Shown: positions 15,200-23,085, numbered from the stretch's first letter. The stretch is DNA of 29,158 bases from an uncultured Verrucomicrobiota bacterium (GCA_937873255.1 CALMVM010000430.1:1-29158), one strand, 5' to 3'. The notes: generated by a model from the sequence alone, not told the origin. Program-made: numbers and translations.

Positions 15200-16087
15200 A
15201 TGCAAACCTTTCATCGCGTGGCCCGTGCACTGGGCTGGTTCAGCGTTGGTCTAGGCCTGACCGAACTCCTCGCCGGCAAAAACTTGGATCGCTATCTTGG
15301 CACCGGCGGCCATGAGGGCACCCTGCGCCTCTTCGGGCTGCGGGAGATCGCGGCGGGTGCCATCATCCTGGCGCAAAAAGAACCTTCCGCTGCCTCGGTG
15401 TGGTCGCGTGTGGGTGGCGACGTGATGGATTTGATTTTTCTGGGCAAAGCCCTGGAGGAGCAGCGTAATGGGACCAAACAGGAGCGCTTGGGCGTGGCCA
15501 CGGCCACGGTGGCCGCTGTCACGGCATTGGATGTTTTCTGCGCCTGGAAACTTGGCCACGGTTCCAAGCCGGATGAACAAGCCGAAGAGGATGCCACCAG
15601 CGTCGAAACGAGCGTCACTATCAGCGGCACACCCGAGGAGTTGTACCAACTCTGGCGCAATCCGCAGACGCTGCCGCAGGTCATGGGGCATTTTGCCACG
15701 GTCACCGCCGAGGCAAATGACCGTGCCCACTGGATAGTCAACGGCCCGGCCAAGACGAGTGTGCAATGGGATTCCCAGATCGTGCAGGAGGAGCCGGGTC
15801 AGTCGATGCGCTGGTATTCCCTGCAAGGGGCCAAGATCCCCAACGGGGGCTCCATCAGGTTTGCGCCCGCGACCGGCGGCCGGGGCACCGTGGCCACCCT
15901 GGAGATCGACTTCCATCCGCCCGGCGGCTCGTTCGGCAAAGGCGCGGTCAAGATTTTAGGCATCGTGCCGCAGCTCCTGGCGGTCAAAGCCTTGCGGCGT
16001 TTCAAGAGCCTCGCTGAGGCGGGCGAAATCCCGACCCTCCAGGACAACGTCTCCGCACGCACGGGGGCTACGGCCAACACTTACTAA
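15200..16087 (+). CDS. SRPBCC-domain protein with N-terminal membrane segment
   Basis: 295 residues from ATG 15200. The longer upstream frame has no family similarity and the region before the ATG is A/T-rich. The N-terminal 110 residues have weakly hydrophobic helices (ALGWFSVGLGLTELLAG, GLREIAAGAIILAQ, GVATATVAAVTALDVFCAW), typical of a small membrane domain often fused to this family. Residues about 130-280 form a START-like SRPBCC (cyclase/dehydrase) domain: VETSVTISGTPEELYQLWRN, PQVMGHFATVTA, then WDSQIVQEEPGQSMRWYSL. The domain binds hydrophobic ligands. A gap of 20 bases separates it from the downstream zinc alcohol dehydrogenase, a pairing that suggests a joint operon. Confidence 0.85.
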   Translation: MQTFHRVARALGWFSVGLGLTELLAGKNLDRYLGTGGHEGTLRLFGLREIAAGAIILAQKEPSAASVWSRVGGDVMDLIFLGKALEEQRNGTKQERLGVATATVAAVTALDVFCAWKLGHGSKPDEQAEEDATSVETSVTISGTPEELYQLWRNPQTLPQVMGHFATVTAEANDRAHWIVNGPAKTSVQWDSQIVQEEPGQSMRWYSLQGAKIPNGGSIRFAPATGGRGTVATLEIDFHPPGGSFGKGAVKILGIVPQLLAVKALRRFKSLAEAGEIPTLQDNVSARTGATANTY

Positions 16088-16107
16088 CTCCAAAGGAAAA
16101 CACGAAC

Positions 16108-17274
16108 ATGCGAGCACTTTGCTGGAACGGCACCAACGACCTGCGCGTCGAGACCGTCCCCGACCCGACCATTGTCAATCCACGGGACGTGATCCTCAAG
16201 GTCACCATGTCCACGACGTGCGGCAGCGACCTGCACCTGATCGACGGCTATATCCCGACGATGCGCGCGGGCGACATCATGGGCCACGAGTTCATGGGCG
16301 AGATCGTGGAAGTCGGTCCGGCGGTCAAGAAAGTGAAGAAAGGCCAGCGCGTCGTGGTGCCGTCCTTCATCTGCTGCGGCCACTGCTTTTACTGCCAGAA
16401 TGATCTCTGGTCCTTGTGCGACAACACCAATCCCAACCACGAGATGCAGGAGCCACTCTTCGGTTACCCGACGGCGGGCATCTACGGCTACACGCACGCG
16501 TTCGGCGGCTACGCGGGTTCGCACGCCCAATATATCCGGGTGCCGCACGCGGATGTGGATTGCTTCCCGGTGCCGGATGGTGTCACCGATGAGCAGGCGG
16601 TGTTCATTTCCGACGCGGGTCCGACCGGTTTCATGGGAGCAGATCTTTGCAGCATCAAGCCCGGCGACACCGTGGCCGTATGGGGCGCAGGTGGGGTGGG
16701 GCTCATGGCGATGCAGGGCGCGTACTTAATGGGAGCCGAGCGGGTCATCGCGATTGACCGTTTACCAGAGCGCTTGAAGATGGCAAAGGAGCACGCCAAG
16801 GCGGAAATCCTAGATTATACCAAGGTGGATGTGCTCGAAGCCCTCAAGGAGATGACCGGCGGACGCGGCCCTGACTGCTGCATCGAAGCCGTGGGCATGG
16901 AGGCGCACGGGCCAGGGCTGGAATATGCCTACGACCGGGTCAAGCAGGCGCTCTTTCTGGAAAGCGACCGCGGCGAGGCGTTGCGCCAGGCGATTCTTTG
17001 CTGCCGCAAAGGCGGCATCGTCTCGGTGCTGGGCGTGTTCGGGTTGATGGACAAGTTCCCGATGGGCGTGATCATGAACAAGGGACTCACACTGCGCTCC
17101 GCCCAACAACATGGCCAGAAATATGTGCCGCGTTTGCTCGACCACGTCGTCAAAGGCGAACTCGATCCTTCCTACCTCGTGACCCAGCGTTTCTCGCTGG
17201 AGGAAGGTCCGCGCGGCTACGAGATGTTCAAGAACAAGGAAGAGGGCTGTGTGCGGGTCGTGTTCACGCCCTGA
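16108..17274 (+). CDS. Zinc-dependent alcohol dehydrogenase (formaldehyde dehydrogenase-like)
   Basis: 388 residues, medium-chain dehydrogenase fold, intact. Catalytic zinc ligands are Cys38 (TTCGSDLHL) and His60-Glu61 (MGHEFMGE). The structural-zinc cysteines sit in CCGHCFYCQNDLWSLC (90, 93, 96, 104). The Rossmann motif is GAGGVG (193-198) with a following Asp (VIAIDRLPERL) that favours NAD over NADP. The length and the insert near residues 268-292 (GLEYAYDRVKQALFLESDRG) match the glutathione-independent formaldehyde/aldehyde dehydrogenase-like subgroup. It follows the SRPBCC gene by 20 bases, the likely first gene of the operon. Reaction: alcohol or aldehyde oxidation; substrate not determined. 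Confidence 0.93.
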   Translation: MRALCWNGTNDLRVETVPDPTIVNPRDVILKVTMSTTCGSDLHLIDGYIPTMRAGDIMGHEFMGEIVEVGPAVKKVKKGQRVVVPSFICCGHCFYCQNDLWSLCDNTNPNHEMQEPLFGYPTAGIYGYTHAFGGYAGSHAQYIRVPHADVDCFPVPDGVTDEQAVFISDAGPTGFMGADLCSIKPGDTVAVWGAGGVGLMAMQGAYLMGAERVIAIDRLPERLKMAKEHAKAEILDYTKVDVLEALKEMTGGRGPDCCIEAVGMEAHGPGLEYAYDRVKQALFLESDRGEALRQAILCCRKGGIVSVLGVFGLMDKFPMGVIMNKGLTLRSAQQHGQKYVPRLLDHVVKGELDPSYLVTQRFSLEEGPRGYEMFKNKEEGCVRVVFTP

Positions 17275-17277
17275 ATT

Positions 17278-17356
17278 GGATGCTCTTGCTAGCAGCGCCG
17301 CAACACCCCGTGCCCTGCCTACCCGGATCTTCCAAGTAGGCACTGTTCGAGCATCC
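17278..17356 (+). other. Nested stem structure after the alcohol dehydrogenase
   Basis: An 8-base outer stem, GGATGCTC (17278-17285) with GAGCATCC (17349-17356), encloses a 7-base hairpin, TGCCTAC (17316-17322) with GTAGGCA (17336-17342). A weaker TTGC...GCAA pairing is possible in the remaining arm, making a three-way junction. It starts three bases after the dehydrogenase stop. A T-run (TCTTTTTATC) appears about 15 bases after the outer stem, too far for a standard terminator. It could be a 3' UTR structure, a small RNA or chance. Confidence 0.4.
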
Positions 17357-17707
17357 TAACCGGGAAGAAATCTTTTTATCATCACCCGACCGCAAGCCGG
17401 GCGCGCATGAAAAGGTTTATCATCACATGCCGCTGTTTGGCCTCGGCCGCGTCGGTACGCTGATCCCTGCCATCGGACACTACCAGGCAGCCAAAGATCG
17501 GCTCGGCGGCAATCAGCCCGGTTGAGATTAGCTTCCCTCTGGGCAGCAGTAGATCACGCGGTTGTTTGTGCGCTCCATTCTAACGGGGTGGCCCATACGG
17601 GTGAACACCGTGTCAAAGAACGGTGGTCTACCGGTTTGGAGAACTGCTCCCCCTAATCTGCCAGGCAATTTGGGGGCGATCTCGGGGGCAAGTTCCCTTT
17701 CAACAAC
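17357..17707. other. Intergenic stretch, no supported gene
   Basis: No family-like protein is found. A 32-codon frame (17427-17525, starting MPLFGLGRVGTLIPAIGHYQ) has no ribosome site and is not called. The region lies between the plus-strand dehydrogenase and the convergent minus-strand DUF4142 gene. Confidence 0.45.
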
Positions 17708-17747
17708 AAAAAAGGACGGCGAACGCGTTGCACCCGCATCCGCCGCC
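17708..17747 (-). terminator. Intrinsic terminator of the DUF4142 gene
   Basis: Read on the minus strand, GGCGGCGGATGCG (17747-17735) pairs imperfectly with CGCGTTCGCCGTCC (17727-17714) across a 7-base loop, followed directly by TTTTTT (17713-17708). It begins about 35 bases after the DUF4142 stop. This is the clearest intrinsic terminator in the window. Confidence 0.75.
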
Positions 17748-17782
17748 CTCGCAAGTTAACCGACGATTTCTCGCCGTGGCGC

Positions 17783-18424
17783 TTACTTGGTCGTCAGCTT
17801 CTCGTCCAGTTCCTTGGCCTTCTTCAGGTGCTCGGCCACGGTCTTTTCACTGCCTTCGATGTACTCGGTGAGCAGATGATCCTTCGTCTCTCCTTTGGCT
17901 TTCTTGAGCGCGGCCAACTCGTTGGTGTGCGCCTTCACCATGGCACCCATGTACACCTTGTCGTATTCTGCACCCTTCATGGCGAGCATCGGCTGGCTCG
18001 CCTTGTAGGCCGCCGCCGGCGGGGCAGGGGGAAAGTCGATGTTGTGGTCCTTGGCCACCGCCAGCAACTGGTCGTTGGCCTTGCAGTGGGCGTCGATCAT
18101 CATCTGCGCGTACGCCTTCACGTCCGGGTTCTGCGAGTTCTTGAGCGTGAGTTCGCCCAAGCGGATCATGCCCACGTTGCCCGAGCCGAACATGATGACG
18201 TCCAAAGTGTCCTGCGCCGTGATCTTGACCGGGCCGCCGGGTTCGGCCTGGTTGAGTTCGCCGGTCTGGGACTCGATGGGGTCGGTGGCCTGGCTCTGGG
18301 AAGCCGTGTAGACGGCCGGGTCCGTGCCCTGCGCAAAGGCTGCAATCGGGGAGAGAGCGAGCACGCAACCAACACCAAAGGTTGGCCAGAAAGAGGAAGT
18401 GAGTTTGAACGGGGCGGTTTTCAT
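17783..18424 (-). CDS. DUF4142 ferritin-like protein with Sec signal
   Basis: 213 residues from ATG 18424. The Sec signal is MKTAPFKLTSSFWPTFGVGC followed by a hydrophobic stretch, with cleavage after AFA. The mature protein is helical and contains the DUF4142 pattern: FGSGNVGMIRLGELTLKNSQ, DVKAYAQMMIDAHCKANDQL, then GAEYDKVYMGAMVKAHTNEL and EYIEGSEKTVAEHLKKAKEL. A frame open to 19186 would add an N-terminal part, but that part overlaps the KaiC-like gene and lacks family features, so it is rejected. It is related to the Tat-exported protein at 2755-3375. Divergent from the KaiC operon. Its role is probably envelope stress; the molecular function of DUF4142 is not established. Confidence 0.85.
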   Translation of the reverse strand: MKTAPFKLTSSFWPTFGVGCVLALSPIAAFAQGTDPAVYTASQSQATDPIESQTGELNQAEPGGPVKITAQDTLDVIMFGSGNVGMIRLGELTLKNSQNPDVKAYAQMMIDAHCKANDQLLAVAKDHNIDFPPAPPAAAYKASQPMLAMKGAEYDKVYMGAMVKAHTNELAALKKAKGETKDHLLTEYIEGSEKTVAEHLKKAKELDEKLTTK

Positions 18425-18778
18425 GGATGGAATGAACTTGCGATGGACTGTCAGCCATCTACTACGCAGAGCTGGCGGTGAGCGGCCCTGAAAATGTCTT
18501 GCTCCGCAAGCTTCGCCGATTGCTGGCAAGTAGAGTTTGTTGCGGCGGGGAGTCCAGCAGATCCTCCGATGAAAGGCTGATCCCAGTGTCGGGCATTTGT
18601 GGCGACCGGTCGTGTAACTCAGCCGTTGATAGCTCCGACGAGAGGCGGTGGCACCGCGTGGGAGAAGTGCTGCCAGAGATATCCGTCTTTGTGCTTCCTT
18701 AAGCGGAAGATCACTGTAGAACTCGTCTTCTACCAATGGGAGCGCAGGAGTGTTTCCAAACGGAACACTCCATTTTCG
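18425..18778. other. Divergent promoter region between DUF4142 and KaiC-like genes
   Basis: 354 bases without a supported gene. An open frame of 60 codons in front of the KaiC-like ATG is not family-like. The right end carries the hairpin described separately. Promoters for both directions are expected here, but no clear -35/-10 pair can be named with confidence. Confidence 0.45.
18747..18771 (+). promoter_or_regulatory. Palindromic hairpin immediately before the KaiC-like start codon
   Basis: GGAGTGTTTCC (18747-18757) pairs with GGAACACTCC (18762-18771) across AAAC, with one bulged T. It ends seven bases before the ATG at 18779 and contains the only GGAG nearby, so it would lie within the ribosome footprint. 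It could control translation initiation as RNA, or act as a dyad operator as DNA. If the GGAG is the ribosome site, it is sequestered and unusually far from the ATG. Confidence 0.5.
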
Positions 18779-20269
18779 ATGCCTCCCGATTCTGCAAAAG
18801 CCTCGACCGGCATCGCCGGTCTCGACCACATCCTCAACGGCGGCTTGCCGGAGCAGGAAATCTACGTCGTCACCGGCGAACCCGGCACGGGCAAAACCAC
18901 GCTCGCCCTCCAGTTCTTGCTCACGGGAGCAAAGGCCGGACAGCGCTGCCTCTACCTCACCCTCTCCCAAACGGTGACTGTCCTGCGCAAGATCGCGGCT
19001 TCTCACGACTGGTCGCTCGACGGCATTGATCCTCACGAGATCACCACCTTCAACGAACCTGAGCAGGCGGCAGGGCAGACGGTCTTCCACAGCGCGGAGG
19101 TGGAACTCAACGAGGCGGGGAACGAGGTCTTCAAAGCCATCGAACGCTTCCGGCCCGAGCGGCTGGTCTTCGACTCCATCGCGCAACTGCGGGCGCTGGC
19201 CAACGATTCACCGCAGTTCCAGCGGCAACTCTTTGCCATGCGCCACCAGTTCACCAAAGGGAAGTGCACGGTCCTGCTCGTGGACACGACCGAAAAGACG
19301 GTCGGCAGCATCGAGGACCTTTGCCACGGGGTCATTCGCTTGGACCGCCAAGCGGCGGATTACGGCGACGCACGGCGGCGGCTCCTCATCGAGAAGATGC
19401 GCGGCCTGGCCGTACACGGAGGCTACCACAACTTCAAGCTCCGCACGGGCACGGGCTTACAGGTGTTCCCCCGGCTGGTGGTCGGTGAACGGCAGACCGC
19501 CAACGGTGCGCCGGCAGTCTTTCCGAGCGGATTGGAAGCCCTTGACCAACTGGTGGGCGGTGGTCTGGAGCAGAGCACGGCGGCGCTGCTCCTGGGAGCG
19601 ACGGGCACCGGCAAGACTTCGCTCGCCACTCTCTACGTGCACGCGGCGGCCAAGCGGGGCGAGCACGCCATCGTCTTCCTTTTCGAGGAAAGGGTGGACA
19701 CGTTCTTCAAGCGAGCCACCGGGATGAACCTGGATCTGGAAACCTTCGTCAAAGACAAGCTCGTCACCGTGAACCAGGTCAACGCGGGCGACCTTTCGCC
19801 CGGAGAGTTCTCCGACCTGGTGCGCCGCGCGGTGGAGGACCAAGGAGCACGTATGGTCGTGATCGACAGCGTTTCGGGCTACTTCCATTCCATGCCGCAG
19901 GAACAGGTGCTCGTCACCCAACTGCACGAACTCCTGAGCTTCCTGTCCGGACACGGTGTGCTGACCTTGCTCATTGCCGGACAACACGGCATTTCCGGAC
20001 ACGGCATCATCGGTCCCGTGGAGGTCAGCTACCTGTGTGACACGCTCCTGTTGCTGCGGCACTTCGACGCGGGAGGCGAGATCCGCAAGACCATCGCCGT
20101 CGTCAAAAAGAGGCACGGGGCCCATGAGGACACCATCCGCGAGCTACGCTTCGGCCAGGACGGTCCGCGGGTCGGCGAACCGCTCAGGGAATTCGATGGG
20201 TTACTCAGCGGTACGCCTACCTTCCGCGGCGACATGGGCTCCCTCTTGGGTCGGGACAAAGGCAAGTGA
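18779..20269 (+). CDS. KaiC-like tandem RecA-fold ATPase (first domain lacks catalytic Glu)
   Basis: 496 residues from ATG 18779, where similarity begins (STGIAGLDHILNGGLPEQEI). Two RecA/KaiC domains: domain 1 with Walker A GEPGTGKTT (33-41) and Walker B LVFDSI (129-134); domain 2 with Walker A GATGTGKTS (273-281) and Walker B MVVIDSV (359-365). Domain 2 has the paired Glu303-Glu304 (FLFEERVDTF) that catalyse hydrolysis in KaiC. At the equivalent place domain 1 has LTLSQTVTVL, with Gln64 where relatives usually have Glu (S-E-T), so domain 1 may bind but not hydrolyse ATP. No kaiA or kaiB is present. A histidine kinase gene follows after 18 bases. The likely role is signalling through partner kinases rather than a clock. 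Confidence 0.9.
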   Translation: MPPDSAKASTGIAGLDHILNGGLPEQEIYVVTGEPGTGKTTLALQFLLTGAKAGQRCLYLTLSQTVTVLRKIAASHDWSLDGIDPHEITTFNEPEQAAGQTVFHSAEVELNEAGNEVFKAIERFRPERLVFDSIAQLRALANDSPQFQRQLFAMRHQFTKGKCTVLLVDTTEKTVGSIEDLCHGVIRLDRQAADYGDARRRLLIEKMRGLAVHGGYHNFKLRTGTGLQVFPRLVVGERQTANGAPAVFPSGLEALDQLVGGGLEQSTAALLLGATGTGKTSLATLYVHAAAKRGEHAIVFLFEERVDTFFKRATGMNLDLETFVKDKLVTVNQVNAGDLSPGEFSDLVRRAVEDQGARMVVIDSVSGYFHSMPQEQVLVTQLHELLSFLSGHGVLTLLIAGQHGISGHGIIGPVEVSYLCDTLLLLRHFDAGGEIRKTIAVVKKRHGAHEDTIRELRFGQDGPRVGEPLREFDGLLSGTPTFRGDMGSLLGRDKGK

Positions 20270-20287
20270 TTGCTTGACGATCCTCCG

Positions 20288-21457
20288 ATGATGCCGTCCC
20301 AAAGCGTGCTGGTCCATGCCCCCCACGGGCGCGACGGCGCACTGGCGGCGCAGGTGCTTGGCCGCGCAGGGATCGAGACAATCGTTTGCCGGGACACGGA
20401 GGAAATGCTCGCCCGTTTGGGTGGGGAGGCGGGCGCGTTGCTGCTGACCGAGGAGGCCCTCCTCGCGCCGCAAATCCTTGCCCGGCTCGGCGCGGCTCTG
20501 TCGGCGCAACCAACTTGGTCCAGTCTGCCGCTCATCGTGCTGCACAGTGAACGCAACGGCAGCGGACGCGCGCCGGGTCGTCCGGCTTACCTCTTGCAAC
20601 GCCTGGGTGCGTACCAAGGAGCGGTCTTCCTCCAGCGCCCTTTGCCGGTGGCAACCATCGTGTCGGTTGTGCAAGCCTCCCTGGTCGGCCGCCGCCGCCA
20701 GTACCAGGTGCGCGGCCTCCTGGAAGAGTTGGCGTCGTTGAACGCCAGTCTGGAAGAACAGGTGGAAGAACGCACGGCTCTTGCCCTCCGGCGCGCGGAA
20801 CAACTCCGCGAACTCTCGGGCGAATTGCTGCTGGTCGAGGAGCGCGAGCAGCGCCGCTTTGCGGAGGTCTTGCACGATGATCTCCAGCAGCTTCTCATGG
20901 CGGCTTTGCTCAACGTGCAAGTGTTGCTGATGGCAAAAGACGCCGCCAAGAAAGATGAACATGCCCGTAGCATCTCGGAGATCCTCGACCGTTCCGGCAA
21001 GGTGACGCGCACGCTGACGGTGGAACTCAGCGCACCGGTGCTCTACGAACGCGGCCTGGCCGGAGCACTCGAGTGGCTGGCGGTGGAGATGAGCAAACAA
21101 CATGGGGTTGAAATGACCGTCCACGCCAACGCCGCCGATGACCCGAGCGTCGCCGACCTGCGCGTGTTCTTCTTTCGGGCAACGCGGGAACTGCTGCTCA
21201 ACGCGGTCAAGTACGGCGGGGGCAGCGCCGTGATCGTCACGATGAGCCGGGACGGAAGCAACGCTTTGCGGGTCGTGGTGGCAGACGGGGGGCCGGGCTT
21301 CGATCCGGCAACGCTCGCCACGCGCGAATTCGGGCGCGGCGGGTTTGGCCTGGCGAACATCCGCCACCGCGCGGCCCTGCTCGGAGGGGAACTGCACATC
21401 GACAGTGTCCTTGGGAAAAGCACCCGCATGACGCTCCTGGTTCCCTCCCGGCTTTAA
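20288..21457 (+). CDS. Histidine kinase with degenerate N-terminal receiver (HisKA_3/NarX-type)
   Basis: 389 residues from ATG 20288 (TTG at 20270 or ATG at 20291 also possible). Residues about 1-130 have receiver-like strand and helix spacing, but the phospho-Asp position reads LLLTEEAL (Thr54) and the conserved Lys-Pro reads QRP (116-118), so it is a pseudo-receiver. A coiled coil (about 143-180) leads to a HisKA_3 dimerisation domain with the phospho-His196 in RRFAEVLHDDLQQLL. The ATPase domain has the N-box RELLLNAVKYGG, G1 DGGPGFD and G2 GGFGLANIRHR. No membrane segment is seen, so it is a soluble kinase. It lies between the KaiC-like gene (18 bases) and the next gene (1-base overlap), so it is probably controlled by, or controls, the ATPase. 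Confidence 0.9.
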   Translation: MMPSQSVLVHAPHGRDGALAAQVLGRAGIETIVCRDTEEMLARLGGEAGALLLTEEALLAPQILARLGAALSAQPTWSSLPLIVLHSERNGSGRAPGRPAYLLQRLGAYQGAVFLQRPLPVATIVSVVQASLVGRRRQYQVRGLLEELASLNASLEEQVEERTALALRRAEQLRELSGELLLVEEREQRRFAEVLHDDLQQLLMAALLNVQVLLMAKDAAKKDEHARSISEILDRSGKVTRTLTVELSAPVLYERGLAGALEWLAVEMSKQHGVEMTVHANAADDPSVADLRVFFFRATRELLLNAVKYGGGSAVIVTMSRDGSNALRVVVADGGPGFDPATLATREFGRGGFGLANIRHRAALLGGELHIDSVLGKSTRMTLLVPSRL

Positions 21458-22113
21458 TGAGCGGGAACTGGTGGAACACTCCTTGCCGGAATTACGTCCA
21501 GAGCTTTTTGCAAATTGCCCGGTGGGAACGGTATGAAGAGGTGCAGCGCAAAACCTGCCGCGATGCTCTGGGCCACGTCTTCGCCCAGGTTGAAGACGCT
21601 CATCGCGATCGCGTACGGCGGTCTCCGCTGGCACCGGAAACGGAGAATGCATCCGCCTACCTCGACCAAGTATTCCTGCGACACGAGGCGGACCAACCAA
21701 CGGAGCGTCAACTTGACGACGAGGCAGAGAACGACTGGCTGACGGCCTGCGCCCTGCGTTTTGACGGCCATCTCTACGCGCAGAAACACCGGATGCGGGG
21801 AGAGTTTGCCACTATGTTGGAGTGGATTGGGCACGCACCAGAGTTCAACCACGATCCTCCCGGTCTGATGGCGGCGGTGTTCCTGCTCCAACGTGGGCTG
21901 ATGAGGGAAGGAATCCGCAGCAAAACATCGCAGGCCTGGAAAGTGTTCCGGCAACTCTTCCTGCGGCTTTGCAGCCATCCGGTGCCGGACGAATACCGCC
22001 TGGAAGACTTCTGCACCCGGTGGGAGCGGGAATACGTTCCCAAGCTGAGAATCGGCCAGGAAATCATTCAGGCGATGCACGCCGCCGGACCCTACGGAAC
22101 GCATCTGTCCTGA
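21457..22113 (+). CDS. Unknown protein translationally coupled to the kinase
   Basis: 218 residues; I do not recognise the family. The start overlaps the kinase stop (TAATG, sharing the A at 21457), a sign of coupled translation. The protein is rich in charged and aromatic residues, without signal peptide or membrane segment, and reads as mostly helical (WERYEEVQRKTCRDALGHVF; EWIGHAPEFNHDP; CTRWEREYVPKLRIGQEII). Cysteines and histidines are scattered and form no metal motif I can name. An overlapping minus-strand frame of 228 codons is Pro/Arg/Gly-rich and lacks helical pattern, so I take it as a shadow. Position suggests a third component of the KaiC-like/kinase module. Confidence 0.65.
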   Translation: MSGNWWNTPCRNYVQSFLQIARWERYEEVQRKTCRDALGHVFAQVEDAHRDRVRRSPLAPETENASAYLDQVFLRHEADQPTERQLDDEAENDWLTACALRFDGHLYAQKHRMRGEFATMLEWIGHAPEFNHDPPGLMAAVFLLQRGLMREGIRSKTSQAWKVFRQLFLRLCSHPVPDEYRLEDFCTRWEREYVPKLRIGQEIIQAMHAAGPYGTHLS

Positions 22114-22164
22114 AAAGGCCGCGCATCCACTCTCACGCAATCGAGACCGTCGCCCGGCGCGAAT

Positions 22165-22323
22165 TTAGTAGACCCGGCCGGGGACGGTTTTCGGTGGTCC
22201 CGCGTAGGCCACGATTTCGCCGCCGAAGAATTCGCAGATGGCGTACATCGATCCCACCGGGCGCCATTCCGCAGCCGAGTAGCCCGTTTCTTCCAAAAGC
22301 TCCCGCTCCGCGGCGAACAGCCC
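22165..22323 (-). pseudogene. NUDIX hydrolase fragment
   Basis: The minus strand gives GLFAAERELLEETGYSAAEW, then RPVGSMYAICEFFGGEIVAY and a stop at 22165. The REL-x-EE-T-G core is the NUDIX box, and the following WRPVGSMYAICEF is the usual next strand of ADP-ribose-type NUDIX proteins. The residues before the box (QAHEVCGQEKY) do not match the family, and the protein ends about 35 residues after the box, so both ends are lost. The fragment cannot be functional. Confidence 0.65.
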
Positions 22324-22419
22324 GTATTTTTCTTGACCGCAGACCTCGTGAGCCTGTGCGGCAGCAGCGGCAAATCTATGATCTGGTGCGCCCGTCCCAG
22401 CAATCTGCCCACTCGTCAC

Positions 22420-23085
22420 ATGGCTGCCCCCGCTCGTCCCAAAGTGGTCGCGGGTACTCGGGTTTCGATTCTAATCTCTCGGACGAAGCAGCCCATTGGA
22501 TGGGTTGTTGGATTGGCCACAACCTCAGACTCGCTTGCGCACGTCATCTCATGGAATCAACTTTCGTCTATTTCACGGCAACGAGCGGGTTGATCCGCCA
22601 CCAGTTGCACCTCCTTCTGACCGAACTCGCCGCAGGCATCGGAATGGGAACAGTGACAAGCTGGTGCCCGTCGGAAACAACGCACAGGCAACGATCTCAA
22701 CCGCAAACAGGACGTTCGCGTGTCGGCTGCAACTCCAGCAAGCTGCGTCGTGTCTTCTCGCATACGGGGGCATCGCTACTTTTTTCGTGCGGACGGGTGG
22801 CCCGGCAGGCCAAACGTTTCGCGCGGCGAGCCGTCAATGCCTCGATGGGCCTCCCTTCCAACCGTCACGAGTCACGAAGCCCCGAGCGGTTTTCTGTCCG
22901 GCGGGAGCCGCGCCGAACCAGAACCGTTTTCGGCCCTGAACTCGACCACTAACCCGAAGGGTAAACATCGTGGCTGGCTCACCGCTCGACTACCCTCGCA
23001 AACCGGCTGCGGCAGAAAATTTCTGACGCTACCTTTTGCTCACCAAGAGCGTTTCTTTGACCATCAGCGACAAAGCGCACACATC
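22420..23085. other. Long intergenic stretch, no supported gene
   Basis: 666 bases in which every frame lacks recognisable domains. Several frames are open by virtue of high GC, but their composition (Arg, Ser, Pro, Thr) is that of non-coding GC-rich DNA. It may contain fully decayed genes, as the NUDIX fragment on its left suggests, plus the promoter of the receiver gene at 23086. Confidence 0.45.

Noticed and set aside
17427..17525. 32-codon frame starting MPLFGLGRVGTLIPAIGHYQ
   Set aside because: No ribosome site, no overlap with neighbours and no recognisable family; too short to claim.
18599..18778. 60-codon upstream extension of the KaiC-like protein
   Set aside because: Similarity starts at STGIAGLDHILNGG; the extension has no family pattern and covers the hairpin.
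18425..19186. N-terminal extension of the DUF4142 frame to 467 codons
   Set aside because: The extension overlaps the KaiC-like gene on the other strand, lacks domains and would hide the Sec signal inside the protein.
21454..22140. Minus-strand open frame of 228 codons opposite the third gene of the KaiC module
   Set aside because: The plus-strand frame has coupled start geometry and a protein-like helical composition; the minus frame does not. Not fully excluded.
22720..23085. Long upstream extension of the first stand-alone receiver
   Set aside because: The receiver domain begins exactly at MKVLLADD (23086); the extension is not protein-like.
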